A DNA stretch of 64,000 nucleotides, taken from positions 2,765,501 to 2,829,500 of the forward strand of contig NZ_CP104992.1 in assembly GCF_030323265.1 (NCBI RefSeq), given 5' to 3'. This DNA is from Terrirhizobium terrae. GTDB taxonomy: Bacteria > Pseudomonadota > Alphaproteobacteria > Rhizobiales > Rhizobiaceae. Position numbers and translations under genes: made by a program. Positions 44,901 through 53,089 of the stretch are shown here, piece by piece. A model generated the notes under the pieces. That model was not told the origin of the DNA and did no database searches. It saw nothing but the letters and a program-made list of their open reading frames with translations. Position 1 is the first letter of the stretch, and the number at the start of each line of letters is the position of its first letter.

Positions 44901-45717
44901 TTCGACGACGAACGAAGGGTATCGGACACGGGTTATCGCGGAGCGGCCGGGGCGGGTGGGCGTGCTGACTGCACCGCTGCCGCCGCGTGATGTCGGGCGT
45001 TTCGACTATGCGAACGTGCTGGAGATCGATCTCTACTTCGGCGGGCTTTCCTCGGCCGAGGAAGAGACGGTGCTGGCCGGTGAAAACCGGATTGCCGTTA
45101 TGGCAGGCAATGGGGTCTGGGAGATCATCGGCTTTCTGACCGCCGAGGAGATCACACCAAAGCGCTGGCGATTGTCCGGGCTTTTGCGCGGCCTTGCCGG
45201 GACGGAGGACGCGAATGCGGCCGGTGCCGTCGCTGGGAGCGCGTGCGTCGTGCTGGACGATGCCGTCGTGTCGCTGGGGCTGAGAAGTGAAGAACGGGGC
45301 CGCCCGCTGAACTGGCTGGCGGAAAGTCTTGGGCAGGGTGCCGGTCGGTCCGGGCCTTATGTCTTTGCCGGGGGCGTGCGGGCGCAGACGCCGTTAGCGC
45401 CGGTGCATGTCGAGGCGGTGCGGCAGGCGGATGGCGATATCGCGGTGAGCTGGATCCGGCGTGGCCGGATCGATGCCGACAGCTGGGATGCGCTGGATAT
45501 CCCGATGGACGAGCCGGACGAACGCTATCTGGTCGAGGTGATGGCGGGTGGACAGGTGAGGCGGAGCGCGGAAGTCGGTACGCCGGCTTTCGTCTATTCC
45601 GCTGCGGACGAGCTGGCCGATTTCGGCGCTCGTGAGAAGGTGCTCGACGTGAGGGTGAGGCAGATGGGACGTGCGGTGCCGTTCGGCATTCCCGCGCGGA
45701 CCGTGATCAATCTTTGA
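41920..45717 (+). CDS. GTA g15-type host-specificity / tail fibre-base protein
   Basis: A 1265-residue protein, the largest in the cluster. It begins MATLLFQAAGAALGGVFGTI and has an N-terminal hub segment (GARLGTARIPGADEGTGINR). A GTA TIM-barrel-like glycoside hydrolase domain lies at about 440-740 (KITYGADWSEYFGYHPQDG; DAVGIDNYMPLSDWRDGD), followed by a phage-tail domain of gpJ type from about 780. It forms the central spike/megatron at the baseplate, contacts the recipient and may cut surface glycans. Frame intact across 3.8 kb. Confidence 0.88.
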   Translation: MATLLFQAAGAALGGVFGTIGAIVGRAAGALAGSAVDRALLGGSQTMSGARLGTARIPGADEGTGINRLYGTARIGGTLIWATRFEEEVTRERTGGKATGPRVETFRYFANFAVGLCEGPIASVRRVWADGRELDLTGIEMRVYRGDEEQLPDPLIEAKQGEGLAPAYRGLAYVVFERLPLDAFGNRIPLLQFEVLRPVGRLESQIRAVTIIPGATEHGYQTRQVTEKTGEGSGRIINRHTTTALTDWQASLDELQALCPNLERVALVVSWFGTDLRAGHCRIVPGAEVEARQEESDPWSVAGMGRGEAHLISRRDGGPAYGGTPSDASVKAAIADLKARGLKVYLYPFVMMDVPPGNQLADPYGGAEQSAYPWRGRITCHPAAGRAGSVDGSAAARAQVEAFSAGEDGYRRMVLHYADLVDDAGGVDGFIIGSELRGLTQIRDEADRFPFVEELVELAGDVRAKVGAEAKITYGADWSEYFGYHPQDGSGDVFFNLDPLWASPDIDAVGIDNYMPLSDWRDGDLAGPNPDGFGSRDDALAMAGQIAAGEGYDWYYASDADRLNRVRSPITDGLAGKPWVFRYKDIESWWANRHFERVNGAERSAPTGWVPGMKPVWFTELGCPAVDKGANQPNVFVDPKSVESNLPYFSSGGRSDSQQRRFLEAHHEHWQGGGAPAGMVDPDHVFVWTWDARPVPAFPDDLSVWRDGGNWRTGHWLNGRLGGTTLADAMAAILTDHGIEDFDVSAVTGELMGYVQADLNSARALLEPLMAAFQVDAVEDGGILRFRSRLGASMAPREITVLADIEDEPLWSENRGHDSDFAAEAVLTSYNPVLDYEQASVRSRPVAAKSRRVLSYDLPATLAEETALGVVDTALRSERIARTTLSFAISPGDQSVETGDALRLKDGPSGVFVVERIEEGAVRRIEARRHVPLPPSHGVPASGPRDTTGGGGVSDAFQPILHFMDLPRLTDAAPESFACVAAYCRPWKRIAVSSSTTNEGYRTRVIAERPGRVGVLTAPLPPRDVGRFDYANVLEIDLYFGGLSSAEEETVLAGENRIAVMAGNGVWEIIGFLTAEEITPKRWRLSGLLRGLAGTEDANAAGAVAGSACVVLDDAVVSLGLRSEERGRPLNWLAESLGQGAGRSGPYVFAGGVRAQTPLAPVHVEAVRQADGDIAVSWIRRGRIDADSWDALDIPMDEPDERYLVEVMAGGQVRRSAEVGTPAFVYSAADELADFGAREKVLDVRVRQMGRAVPFGIPARTVINL

Positions 45718-45735
45718 TAACAAGGAGATGAACAT

Positions 45736-45980
45736 ATGAATGAGCAGATGAATGGCGGGGTTTCGGGCCCGGTCGACGGTTTCAAGGCTTGGTATCAGTC
45801 GAAGACGGTCTGGGGGCGCTGATTGCCGTGGCAGCCTCTGTGTTGCAGGTGGCGGGCGTTGATTTCGGCGTTGCCGAACAGGGGCAGTTGGCCGATATCG
45901 CGGTCACTTTGGCCGGCGCGGTGGGCGGTCTTCTGGCGCTCTACGGACGTCTCGTCGCGACGAGCTCGATCAGTGGATAG
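45736..45980 (+). CDS. Holin-like small membrane protein after g15 (frame break near 45812)
   Basis: Starts MNEQMNGGVSGPVDGFKAWY. One G added to the run at 45812-45816 joins SKTVWGALIAVAASVLQVAG to the membrane part, which has two helices (IAVAASVLQVAGVDF; IAVTLAGAVGGLLALYGRLV). About 81 residues. Similar small proteins near phage lysozymes are taken as holins. GGAG precedes the ATG. With the GH19 lysin it could supply lysis for GTA release (inference). Confidence 0.6.
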
Positions 45981-46097
45981 GGGCAGCTTAACGGCAGCAT
46001 TACCGAGCATTCATTTGCCATTCAGCCGTGTTTCATTACATAGTCCGTCACATGCTTCGGGCATGATCTTGTTGGTCTATTGAGTGGAAGCAGGAAT

Positions 46098-46361
46098 ATG
46101 GCGCGACTGCCGATCATCGCGATTTTGGCTGCCGGAACAGCGTTTTCGACGCTGCCGCCGACGTCGTCCGCGGTTGCTCGCGACTACCTCATTCTGGTCG
46201 CGGGCGACTGCGGTACGGCCGCCTCGCGCGTCGTGCGCGAGACGGGTGGTCAGCTCCTGTCCGCCCAGCCGTCTTCCGACGGCCAGACCTGCATCGTCAC
46301 CGTGCTCGTTCAGGGCAATGGCGAGCGGCCGCGCAAGGTTACCGTCCGTGTTCCCATGTGA
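46098..46361 (+). CDS. feuN: FeuN-like periplasmic inhibitor of FeuPQ
   Basis: An 87-residue exported protein: signal peptide MARLPIIAILAAGTAFSTLP and a mature domain with two cysteines (VAGDCGTAASRVV; DGQTCIVTVLVQG). In Sinorhizobium the small periplasmic FeuN, encoded just upstream of feuP, holds the sensor FeuQ in check (established there). Position, size and signal peptide match. The start at 46098 is chosen over 46080 because the signal peptide begins there. Confidence 0.72.
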   Translation: MARLPIIAILAAGTAFSTLPPTSSAVARDYLILVAGDCGTAASRVVRETGGQLLSAQPSSDGQTCIVTVLVQGNGERPRKVTVRVPM

Positions 46362-46438
46362 TAGACCGGGCCCATGCGATGAATCGGGCAATGTGATAAG
46401 CCCGGACGCTCGCAGGCACAGCAGATAAGGGACGGTTC

Positions 46439-47110
46439 ATGCGTATTCTCGTGGTCGAAGACGACGTCAATCTCAATCGCCAGCTTTCCGACGCCTTGAA
46501 GGAAGCCGGATACGTCGTCGACACCGCGTTCGATGGCGAGGAAGGTCACTTCCTCGGCGATACCGAACCCTATGACGCGGTGGTTCTCGATATCGGCCTG
46601 CCGGAAATGGACGGGATCACCGTGGTCGAGAAATGGCGCGGAAACGGCAAGGGCATGCCCGTGCTGATGCTGACCGCTCGCGACCGCTGGAGCGACAAGG
46701 TGGCCGGTATCGATGCCGGTGCCGACGACTATGTCGCCAAGCCCTTCCATGTCGAGGAAGTTCTTGCCCGTGTGCGCGCACTGATCCGCCGCGCCGCCGG
46801 TCATTCCTCCTCGGAAATCGTCTGCGGGCCGGTGCGGCTCGACACCAAGGCTTCCAAGGCGACCGTCGACGGCGTGGCCCTGAAGCTTACCTCGCACGAG
46901 TTCCGCCTTCTCTCCTATCTCATGCATCACATGGGCGAGGTCGTGTCGCGCACCGAGCTCGTCGAGCATATGTACGATCAGGATTTCGATCGCGATTCCA
47001 ATACGATCGAGGTGTTTGTCGGACGTCTGCGCAAGAAGCTCGGCGTCGACCTAATCGAGACGGTGCGTGGCCTCGGCTACCGGATGCAAGCGCCGGCCGA
47101 TGCCCGCTAG
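46439..47110 (+). CDS. feuP: FeuP, OmpR-family response regulator
   Basis: A 223-residue regulator. The receiver domain has acidic residues VVEDDVN at 7-11, the phospho-aspartate in VVLDIGLPEMDG near 51, and LTARDRW and DDYVAKPF with the conserved lysine near 101. The winged-helix DNA-binding domain covers 125-220 (LTSHEFRLLSYLMHHMGEVV; RGLGYRM). In Sinorhizobium FeuP activates cyclic glucan export genes and is needed for osmotic adaptation and symbiosis. The feuQ gene follows 21 bases later. Confidence 0.85.
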   Translation: MRILVVEDDVNLNRQLSDALKEAGYVVDTAFDGEEGHFLGDTEPYDAVVLDIGLPEMDGITVVEKWRGNGKGMPVLMLTARDRWSDKVAGIDAGADDYVAKPFHVEEVLARVRALIRRAAGHSSSEIVCGPVRLDTKASKATVDGVALKLTSHEFRLLSYLMHHMGEVVSRTELVEHMYDQDFDRDSNTIEVFVGRLRKKLGVDLIETVRGLGYRMQAPADAR

Positions 47111-47131
47111 CGCTTACCCCAAGGAGTTTTC

Positions 47132-48536
47132 ATGGGGGAGTAAGATCACTTACGGCACGCGTTCTGCTTTTGGCGACCGCCTGGTCGGCCGTGGCGCTGG
47201 TGGTGATCGCGATCGTCATCTCGGCGCTCTACCGGCAGTCGGCCGAACGCGCCTTCACCGATCTGTTACGCGCCCAGCTCTACAACGTCATCAATTCGAT
47301 GACGATCGGCGAGGACAACAAGCTTTCCGGCAGCCCGCAGCTCGGCGACCTGCGCTTCTCGCAGCCCGAGACCGGCTGGTACTGGATCATCGAGCCGCTC
47401 GGCACGTTTGCGGCAAGCCCGATTTCCTCGTCGTCGCTCGGCACCTCCAACATCAAGGTGCCGACGATCCTGAGCGTGCCCTTCAACAATCGCTATGAGC
47501 GGTTCTACCAGACCTATGATGCTTTCGGGAACCATGTGCTGGTGGCCGAGACGGAAGTGGTTCTGGACGGCGAGGGCGTGCGGCGCGTTTCCGTGTGTCG
47601 GGCAATCTTGCGGTCGTCGAGGACGATATCCAGAGCTTTTCCCGCAATCTCTATATCGCGCTCGTCATCTTCGGCCTCGGCAGCCTCGTGGTGAACGGTG
47701 TGGCCATTCTCTTCGGCCTCCTGCCGCTGAAAGGCGCGCGCCGCTCGCTGGAGCGGGTGCGGCGCGGCGAGGTGGAGCGGCTGGAGGGGCGTTTTCCGCG
47801 CGAGATCATGCCGCTTGCCAACGACATCAATGCGCTGATCGAAAGCAATCGCCGCATTGTCGAGCGCGCGCGCATGCAGGTCGGCAATCTGGCCCACTCG
47901 TTGAAGACGCCGCTGGCGGTGTTGCTCAACGAGGCGCGGCTCGGCGAGAAGGTGCAGGCCGACCTCGTCCGCTCGCAGGCGGAAGCCATGCAGAGCCAGG
48001 TCCAGTCCTATCTGAACCGCGCCCGTATTGCCGCGCAGCGCGAGTCTCTTCTGGCCCGCAGCGAGGTCGAGCCCGTTCTCGAACGGCTGGTGCGGGTCAT
48101 GCGCCGGCTCAATCCCGAGCGGGAATTCAACCTGTCGGTCTCCCCGTCGACGCTTGCCATCGGCATGGAGCAGCAGGACCTGGAGGAGACGATTGGCAAC
48201 CTTCTGGAGAATGGATCCCGTTTCTGCAAGACGGGCGTCAATGTCTCCGCCATGCCGGCCAGTGCGCCTGAGGGGGCCGAGGGCGACGCGGCCCGCCGCG
48301 CCTGGGTGCAGCTTGTCGTCGAGGATGATGGTCCCGGGCTGGAGCCTGAGCAGATCGTCGAGGCGCTGAAACGCGGCAGGCGGCTTGACGAGAGTAAGCC
48401 TGGTGCCGGGCTTGGTCTTTCCATCGTCACAGAAATCACGTCAGAATACCAGGGCGTCCTGCGCCTCGACCGTGGTCCGCGCGGTGGTCTGAGGGCAACT
48501 CTTCTGCTGCCGGGCGTCGTCAAGGACGGCAGCTGA
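47132..48536 (+). CDS. feuQ: FeuQ, sensor histidine kinase (two frame breaks)
   Basis: Start at 47132 with AAGGAG 6 bases upstream. One G added in the run 47134-47138 gives MGGVRSLTARVLLLATAWSA with the first membrane helix. A periplasmic sensor follows (RAQLYNVINSMTIGEDNKL) to about residue 150. Another G near 47579-47586 joins VRRRFRVSGNLAVVEDDI and the second helix. HAMP follows, then the H-box NLAHSLKTPLAVL, N-box ETIGNLLENGSRFCK, G1 VEDDGPGL and G2 GAGLGLSIVTEI. About 468 residues, inner membrane. Sits in one operon with feuP. Confidence 0.83.
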
Positions 48537-48761
48537 CATGTGGCGGATAAGCAACGGCTAAAGAGTTGCTGTCATTGGGCGCTAGACGCCTGCATCGCCT
48601 GCTATATCTTTGGGAGCCAGGGCGGACAGACGGGTTCTGAGACAGCAGCAGGAATGCAGCCGATCGGGGAAGGGGATTTCCCGTGTTTGTCTGTGCTGCC
48701 CCGACAGTCGATGATTGACTGTCCTTCATGAAGAATTCAGCCGGAGACTGTTTAGCAACCG
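48537..48761. other. Gap between feuQ and the lipoprotein gene
   Basis: About 225 bases with no supported gene. TATATC at 48601-48606 could be a -10 element for the lipoprotein gene, and GGGGAAGGGGATTTCCC forms an imperfect palindrome near 48667-48683. Confidence 0.4.
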
Positions 48762-49192
48762 ATGCGATCCTCAAGATTTTCGACCGTGCTGTTGACCCTT
48801 TCATGCCTTGCCGTCGCCTCCGGCTGCACGACGGCTTCCAACTCGTCCACGGCATCCCGCGGGCTTCTTTCGCCGAGGCCCTCGTCTTCGGCCGCCTATA
48901 TCACGGCGCTGCAAGGCGGCATTATTTCGCGCAGCGGCGCAGACCTGTCCTCAAGCGATAGTGCACGCGCGCTGGAAGCGGAATATCGCGCGCTTGAAGC
49001 GGCGTCCGGCGGCCAGGCGATCAGCTGGAAGGGCAATGATGCTTCGGGCGAGGTGACCGCCAGCGCGCCGTATCAGGTCGGTGCGCAGAATTGCCGGCAA
49101 TATCGTCACACTGTCACCGTCGGTGGGCGGGAACTGCTGGCGCGGGGGCGGCCTGCCGCAATTCGGACGGAACCTGGACGCCGTTGATTTGA
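48762..49192 (+). CDS. Outer-membrane lipoprotein, RT0821/17-kDa surface antigen type (frame break near 49148)
   Basis: A signal peptide with lipobox VASGC (cysteine near residue 22), then a Ser-rich linker and a beta-strand domain with a C-terminal AQNCRQYRHTVTVGGRELLA. One added G in 49144-49151 gives the expected ending ACRNSDGTWTPLI and a stop at 49192. About 142 residues. Probably anchored in the outer membrane. It sits between feuPQ and the cytochrome c maturation genes. Confidence 0.75.
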
Positions 49193-49217
49193 CGCTCGTC
49201 CGACGATCACGGTTATT

Positions 49218-49231
49218 TTGATATAAATCAT
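49218..49231. promoter_or_regulatory. FNR/FixK-like box (TTGATATAAATCAT) before ccmI
   Basis: Matches TTGAT-N4-ATCAA at nine of ten positions and lies 120 bases before the ccmI start. Low-oxygen control of cytochrome c maturation would make biological sense, but one mismatch leaves this uncertain. Confidence 0.4.
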
Positions 49232-49350
49232 GGTCGCTTTTTGGGCCGCGGTCCATTAGAGCGGGGGCAGGCCGCGGCCAAACGCCTCAAATTCACGTCA
49301 ACTGCGGCCGGCTTGTTGGAATGTGACTGCCGTTGCAGTAATTGGCGAAC

Positions 49351-50553
49351 ATGGTTCTTTGGATACTCCTCGCGCTCCTGACCGCTGCGGTCGCGACGGC
49401 GCTTCTCTATCCGCTTTCCCGGCGTAGCGAGGCCCCGGCCTCCGACCACGCGGGCGAGGTGGAAGTCTATCGCGACCAGATGAAAGAGCTTGATCGCGAC
49501 CGGGCCGATGGCCTGATCAGCGACAGCGAGGCGGAATATGCCCGCGCCGAGATCGGTCGGCGCCTGCTGGCCGCTGCCGGAAAACCCGACGCCGAAGCGC
49601 GCGCAAGTGCCGGCCGCCTGACGAAATTCGCGATTGGCGCCGTGACCGTCGCGCCCCCTGCCATCGGGCTCTGTCTTTACATCATGCTGGGCAGCCCAGG
49701 CATGCCCGATCAGCCGCTGGAAGCGCGGCTGGAAAACCCCGGCAACGACCTGTCGCTGCTGGTGGCCAAGGCCGAGCGGCATCTGGCGCAGAACCCGAAT
49801 GACGGCGCCGGCTGGGACGTGCTCGCGCCGATCTATTTCCGCACGGCAAGGCTCGGCGATGCCGAGCTTGCCTATCGCAACGCCATTCGCCTGAGTGGCC
49901 CGAGTGCCGCCCGTCTCTCCGGTCTCGGAGAGACGCTGGTGGCAGCCAGCGACGGCATCGTCACCGAGGACGCTCGCTCGGCCTTCGAGAAAGCCGTGCG
50001 GCTGGAGCCCGGTGACGTACGGGCCCGCTTCTATGTCGGTCTCGGTCTCGAACAGGGCGGCCGCGCGGAAGAAGCGAAGGCTGCATTCGAGGAAATCGCC
50101 AAGGCTTCGCCGCCCGATGCGCCCTGGATGGGGCTGATCAACGAGCATATCGGCAAGAATGGCGGCACGGCATCGTCTCCGGCCGCGCCCGCCGGCCCGC
50201 TGGCGACCGCGCCTGCCGCACCCCCGACGTTGGGCGGCCCGACGTCCGAGGACGTCGCGGCGGCGCAGGGCATGTCGCAGGGCGATCGGCAGGACATGAT
50301 CCGCGGCATGGTCGACAGTCTAGCTGCGAAGCTTGAAAGCGATCCGAAGAATATCGAAGGCTGGCTGAGACTGGTAAGATCCTACATGGTGCTGGGCGAC
50401 AAGGATAAGGCGCAGGTCGCGTTGAAGAGCGGGCTTGGCCACTTCCCGGCCGACGGACAGGAAGGCAGGCAGCTTGTGGCGCTTGCCCAGGAAATGGGGC
50501 TGTCGACGGAGGGCGATGCACCTCAAGTCACGCCCCAAGGAGTTACGCAATGA
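49351..50553 (+). CDS. ccmI: CcmI/CycH, apocytochrome c chaperone
   Basis: A 400-residue membrane protein. Two N-terminal membrane helices (MVLWILLALLTAAVATALLY; AIGAVTVAPPAIGLCLYIML) bracket a cytosolic leucine-zipper-like loop (VYRDQMKELDRDRADGLISD). The periplasmic part has TPR motifs (NPNDGAGWDVLAPIYFRTAR; DPKNIEGWLRLVRSYMVLGD) and a Pro/Ala linker near 280. It presents apocytochromes to the CcmFH lyase. The start at 49351 begins the hydrophobic helix. It overlaps ccmE by four bases. Confidence 0.87.
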   Translation: MVLWILLALLTAAVATALLYPLSRRSEAPASDHAGEVEVYRDQMKELDRDRADGLISDSEAEYARAEIGRRLLAAAGKPDAEARASAGRLTKFAIGAVTVAPPAIGLCLYIMLGSPGMPDQPLEARLENPGNDLSLLVAKAERHLAQNPNDGAGWDVLAPIYFRTARLGDAELAYRNAIRLSGPSAARLSGLGETLVAASDGIVTEDARSAFEKAVRLEPGDVRARFYVGLGLEQGGRAEEAKAAFEEIAKASPPDAPWMGLINEHIGKNGGTASSPAAPAGPLATAPAAPPTLGGPTSEDVAAAQGMSQGDRQDMIRGMVDSLAAKLESDPKNIEGWLRLVRSYMVLGDKDKAQVALKSGLGHFPADGQEGRQLVALAQEMGLSTEGDAPQVTPQGVTQ

Positions 50554-51095
50554 CGCGCAAACAGAAACGGTTGGCGGTGATCGCAGGCGGGATGAGCTTC
50601 ATCATCGTCGCCGTGTTCCTGGTGATGTTCGCCTTCTCGCAGTCGGTTGCCTATTTCTTCATGCCCGGCGATCTGGCGGCTGCCAACCTGCAGCCCGGAA
50701 CCCGCATTCGTCTCGGCGGTCTTGTGGAAGAAGGCTCGGTCGAGCGCGGGCAGGGATCGACGGTGCGCTTCACCGTGACCGACGGCAAGGCGACGGTGCC
50801 GGTGAGCTATACCGGCATCCTGCCGGACCTGTTCCGCGAAGGGCAGGGCGTGGTGACCGAAGGGTCGTTCGATGCCGCGACCCACGGCTTCGTGGCCGAC
50901 AGCGTGCTCGCCAAGCACGACGAGAACTACATGCCGAAGGAAGTCGCCGACCGCCTGAAGAAGGACGGTGTATGGGAAGACGGAACCGGCAAGGGCATGG
51001 CGCCTGCCAAGGATGGCGCCAAGGGCGGCCAGCAAACAAAACCGGTATCCAAGATGGATGAAAAGGGGCAGGTCGTGGGGAGCACAACGCCATGA
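50550..51095 (+). CDS. ccmE: CcmE/CycJ, periplasmic heme chaperone
   Basis: A 181-residue protein with one N-terminal membrane anchor (LAVIAGGMSFIIVAVFLVMF) and an OB-fold. The covalent heme histidine is in VLAKHDENYMPKEV near residue 124, with the accessory tyrosine just after it. It takes heme from CcmC and hands it to CcmF. The C-terminal tail is Lys/Gly-rich. Four-base overlaps at both ends show tight operon coupling. Confidence 0.92.
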   Translation: MTRKQKRLAVIAGGMSFIIVAVFLVMFAFSQSVAYFFMPGDLAAANLQPGTRIRLGGLVEEGSVERGQGSTVRFTVTDGKATVPVSYTGILPDLFREGQGVVTEGSFDAATHGFVADSVLAKHDENYMPKEVADRLKKDGVWEDGTGKGMAPAKDGAKGGQQTKPVSKMDEKGQVVGSTTP

Positions 51096-53089
51096 TCGTC
51101 GAAATCGGCCATTACGCGCTGGTTCTGGCGCTCGCGACAGCGATCATCGTCTCGACCCTGCCGATGATCGGCGCAAGGCGCCGCGACGCCAACATGATGG
51201 CGCTGGCGACGACCGGCTCGCTCGTCATGTTTGCACTGGTCGTGATTTCGTTCGCGGCGCTCACATGGGCCTATGTCGTCTCCGACTTCTCGGTGAAGAA
51301 CGTGTGGGAGAATTCCCATTCGCTGATGCCGCTCGTCTACAAATATTCCGGCGTCTGGGGCAATCACGAGGGCTCCATGCTGCTCTGGCTGCTGATCCTC
51401 GTCCTGTTCAGCGCGCTGGTGGCACTCTTCGGGCGCAACCTGCCTGAAACGTTGAAGGCGACGGTGCTTGCCGTGCAGGCGTGGATCTCGCTCGCCTTCA
51501 TGCTGTTCATCCTGCTCACCTCCAACCCGTTCCTGCGCCTCTCGCCTGCACCGGCCGAGGGCGAGGATCTGAATCCGGTGTTGCAGGATTTCGGCCTCGC
51601 CATCCATCCGCCGCTTCTCTATCTCGGTTATGTCGGCTTCTCGGTCTGCTTCTCCTTCGCCGTCGCGGCGCTGATCGAAGGGCGTATCGATGCTGCCTGG
51701 GCGCGCTGGGTGCGGCCCTGGACGCTCGCCGCCTGGACCTTCCTCACCGCCGGCATCGCCATGGGCTCCTACTGGGCCTATTACGAGCTCGGCTGGGGCG
51801 GATGGTGGTTCTGGGATCCGGTCGAGAATGCTTCCTTCATGCCATGGCTCGCCGGCACGGCGCTGCTGCATTCGGCGCTCGTCATGGAAAAGCGTGAGGC
51901 GCTGAAGATCTGGACCGTGCTTCTGGCGATCATGACCTTCTCGCTGTCGCTGCTCGGCACCTTCCTCGTGCGGTCCGGCGTGCTGACCTCCGTCCATGCC
52001 TTTGCCACCGACCCGTCGCGCGGCATCTTCATTCTCTGCATTCTCGCCATCTTCATCGGCGGCGCCTTCACGCTGTTTGCCTGGCGCGCGCCAACCTTGA
52101 AGGCCGGTGGTCTGTTCGCGCCGATCTCGCGCGAGGGCTCGCTCGTTCTCAACAACCTGATCCTGACCGTCTGTACTGCGACCGTCTTGACCGGCACGCT
52201 CTATCCGCTGGTTTTGGAGACGCTGACCGGTGAAAAGATTTCCGTCGGCGCGCCCTTCTTCAACATGACATTCGGCCTGCTGATGCTGCCGCTGCTGATC
52301 GCGGTGCCGCTCGGCCCGATGCTGGCCTGGAAGCGTGGCGATCTTTATGGCGCGCTGCAGCGGCTGTGGGTATTCGCGGGGCTGGCGCTGCTTGCCGGTC
52401 TGGCGCTCTGGTACATGCGCAATGGCGGTCCGGTCATGGCGGTCTTCGGCCTGGCGCTCGGCTGCTGGGGCATGCTCGGCGCCGTCGCCGACCTCTGGTA
52501 TCGCGGCAATTTCGGCAAGGTGCCTGTGAAGACGTCGATCTCGCGCCTGAAAGGCCTTCCGCGCTCCGCCTGGGGCACGGCGATCGCCCATTTCGGCCTC
52601 GGCGTGACCGTGATCGGCATCGTCGCCGCCTCGGCCTTCAGCACCGAGACGGTGGTCGAGATGAAGCAGGGGCAGACTGCGGAAGCTGGCGGCTATTCGC
52701 TGACTTTCGACGGTTTCCGCGAGGCGATCGGCCCGAACTATACCGAGGATCGCGGACACTTTACCGTCCGGCAGGGCGGTGCCACGGTGGCCGATGTCTG
52801 GTCGTCGAAGCGGCTTTATACGGCGCGGCGCATGCCGACCACCGAGGCAGGCATTCTGACCTTCGGGCTGAGCCAGCTTTACGTTTCCCTCGGTGATCCG
52901 ATGGATGGCGGCGGCATCGTCGTGCGCATCTGGTGGAAACCGCTGATCGTCTGCATCTGGGGCGGCGCGCTGATCATGATGTTCGGTGGCTTCGTGTCGC
53001 TGTCGGATCGCAGGCTGCGGGTCGGTGCTCCGAGCCGCAAGGCGAAGCCGGTCAAGGCGGGCAAGCCTGTCATGGAGCCGGCGGAATGA
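51092..53089 (+). CDS. ccmF: CcmF/CycK, heme lyase subunit
   Basis: A 665-residue polytopic protein. The tryptophan-rich heme-handling motif GWGGWWFWDPVENA lies near residue 236; heme-ligand histidines are expected in VWGNHEGSM near 88, AIHPPLLYLGY near 170 and in later loops. It joins heme to apocytochrome c with CcmH. The C-terminal LSDRRLRVGAPSRKAKPV is cytosolic. The stop overlaps the natural ATG of ccmH at 53086. Confidence 0.92.
   Translation: MIVEIGHYALVLALATAIIVSTLPMIGARRRDANMMALATTGSLVMFALVVISFAALTWAYVVSDFSVKNVWENSHSLMPLVYKYSGVWGNHEGSMLLWLLILVLFSALVALFGRNLPETLKATVLAVQAWISLAFMLFILLTSNPFLRLSPAPAEGEDLNPVLQDFGLAIHPPLLYLGYVGFSVCFSFAVAALIEGRIDAAWARWVRPWTLAAWTFLTAGIAMGSYWAYYELGWGGWWFWDPVENASFMPWLAGTALLHSALVMEKREALKIWTVLLAIMTFSLSLLGTFLVRSGVLTSVHAFATDPSRGIFILCILAIFIGGAFTLFAWRAPTLKAGGLFAPISREGSLVLNNLILTVCTATVLTGTLYPLVLETLTGEKISVGAPFFNMTFGLLMLPLLIAVPLGPMLAWKRGDLYGALQRLWVFAGLALLAGLALWYMRNGGPVMAVFGLALGCWGMLGAVADLWYRGNFGKVPVKTSISRLKGLPRSAWGTAIAHFGLGVTVIGIVAASAFSTETVVEMKQGQTAEAGGYSLTFDGFREAIGPNYTEDRGHFTVRQGGATVADVWSSKRLYTARRMPTTEAGILTFGLSQLYVSLGDPMDGGGIVVRIWWKPLIVCIWGGALIMMFGGFVSLSDRRLRVGAPSRKAKPVKAGKPVMEPAE

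Noticed and set aside
26092..45717. Ordinary prophage
   Set aside because: No integrase, repressor, replication or attachment sites, and gene order and the short tape measure match RcGTA. Not fully excluded.
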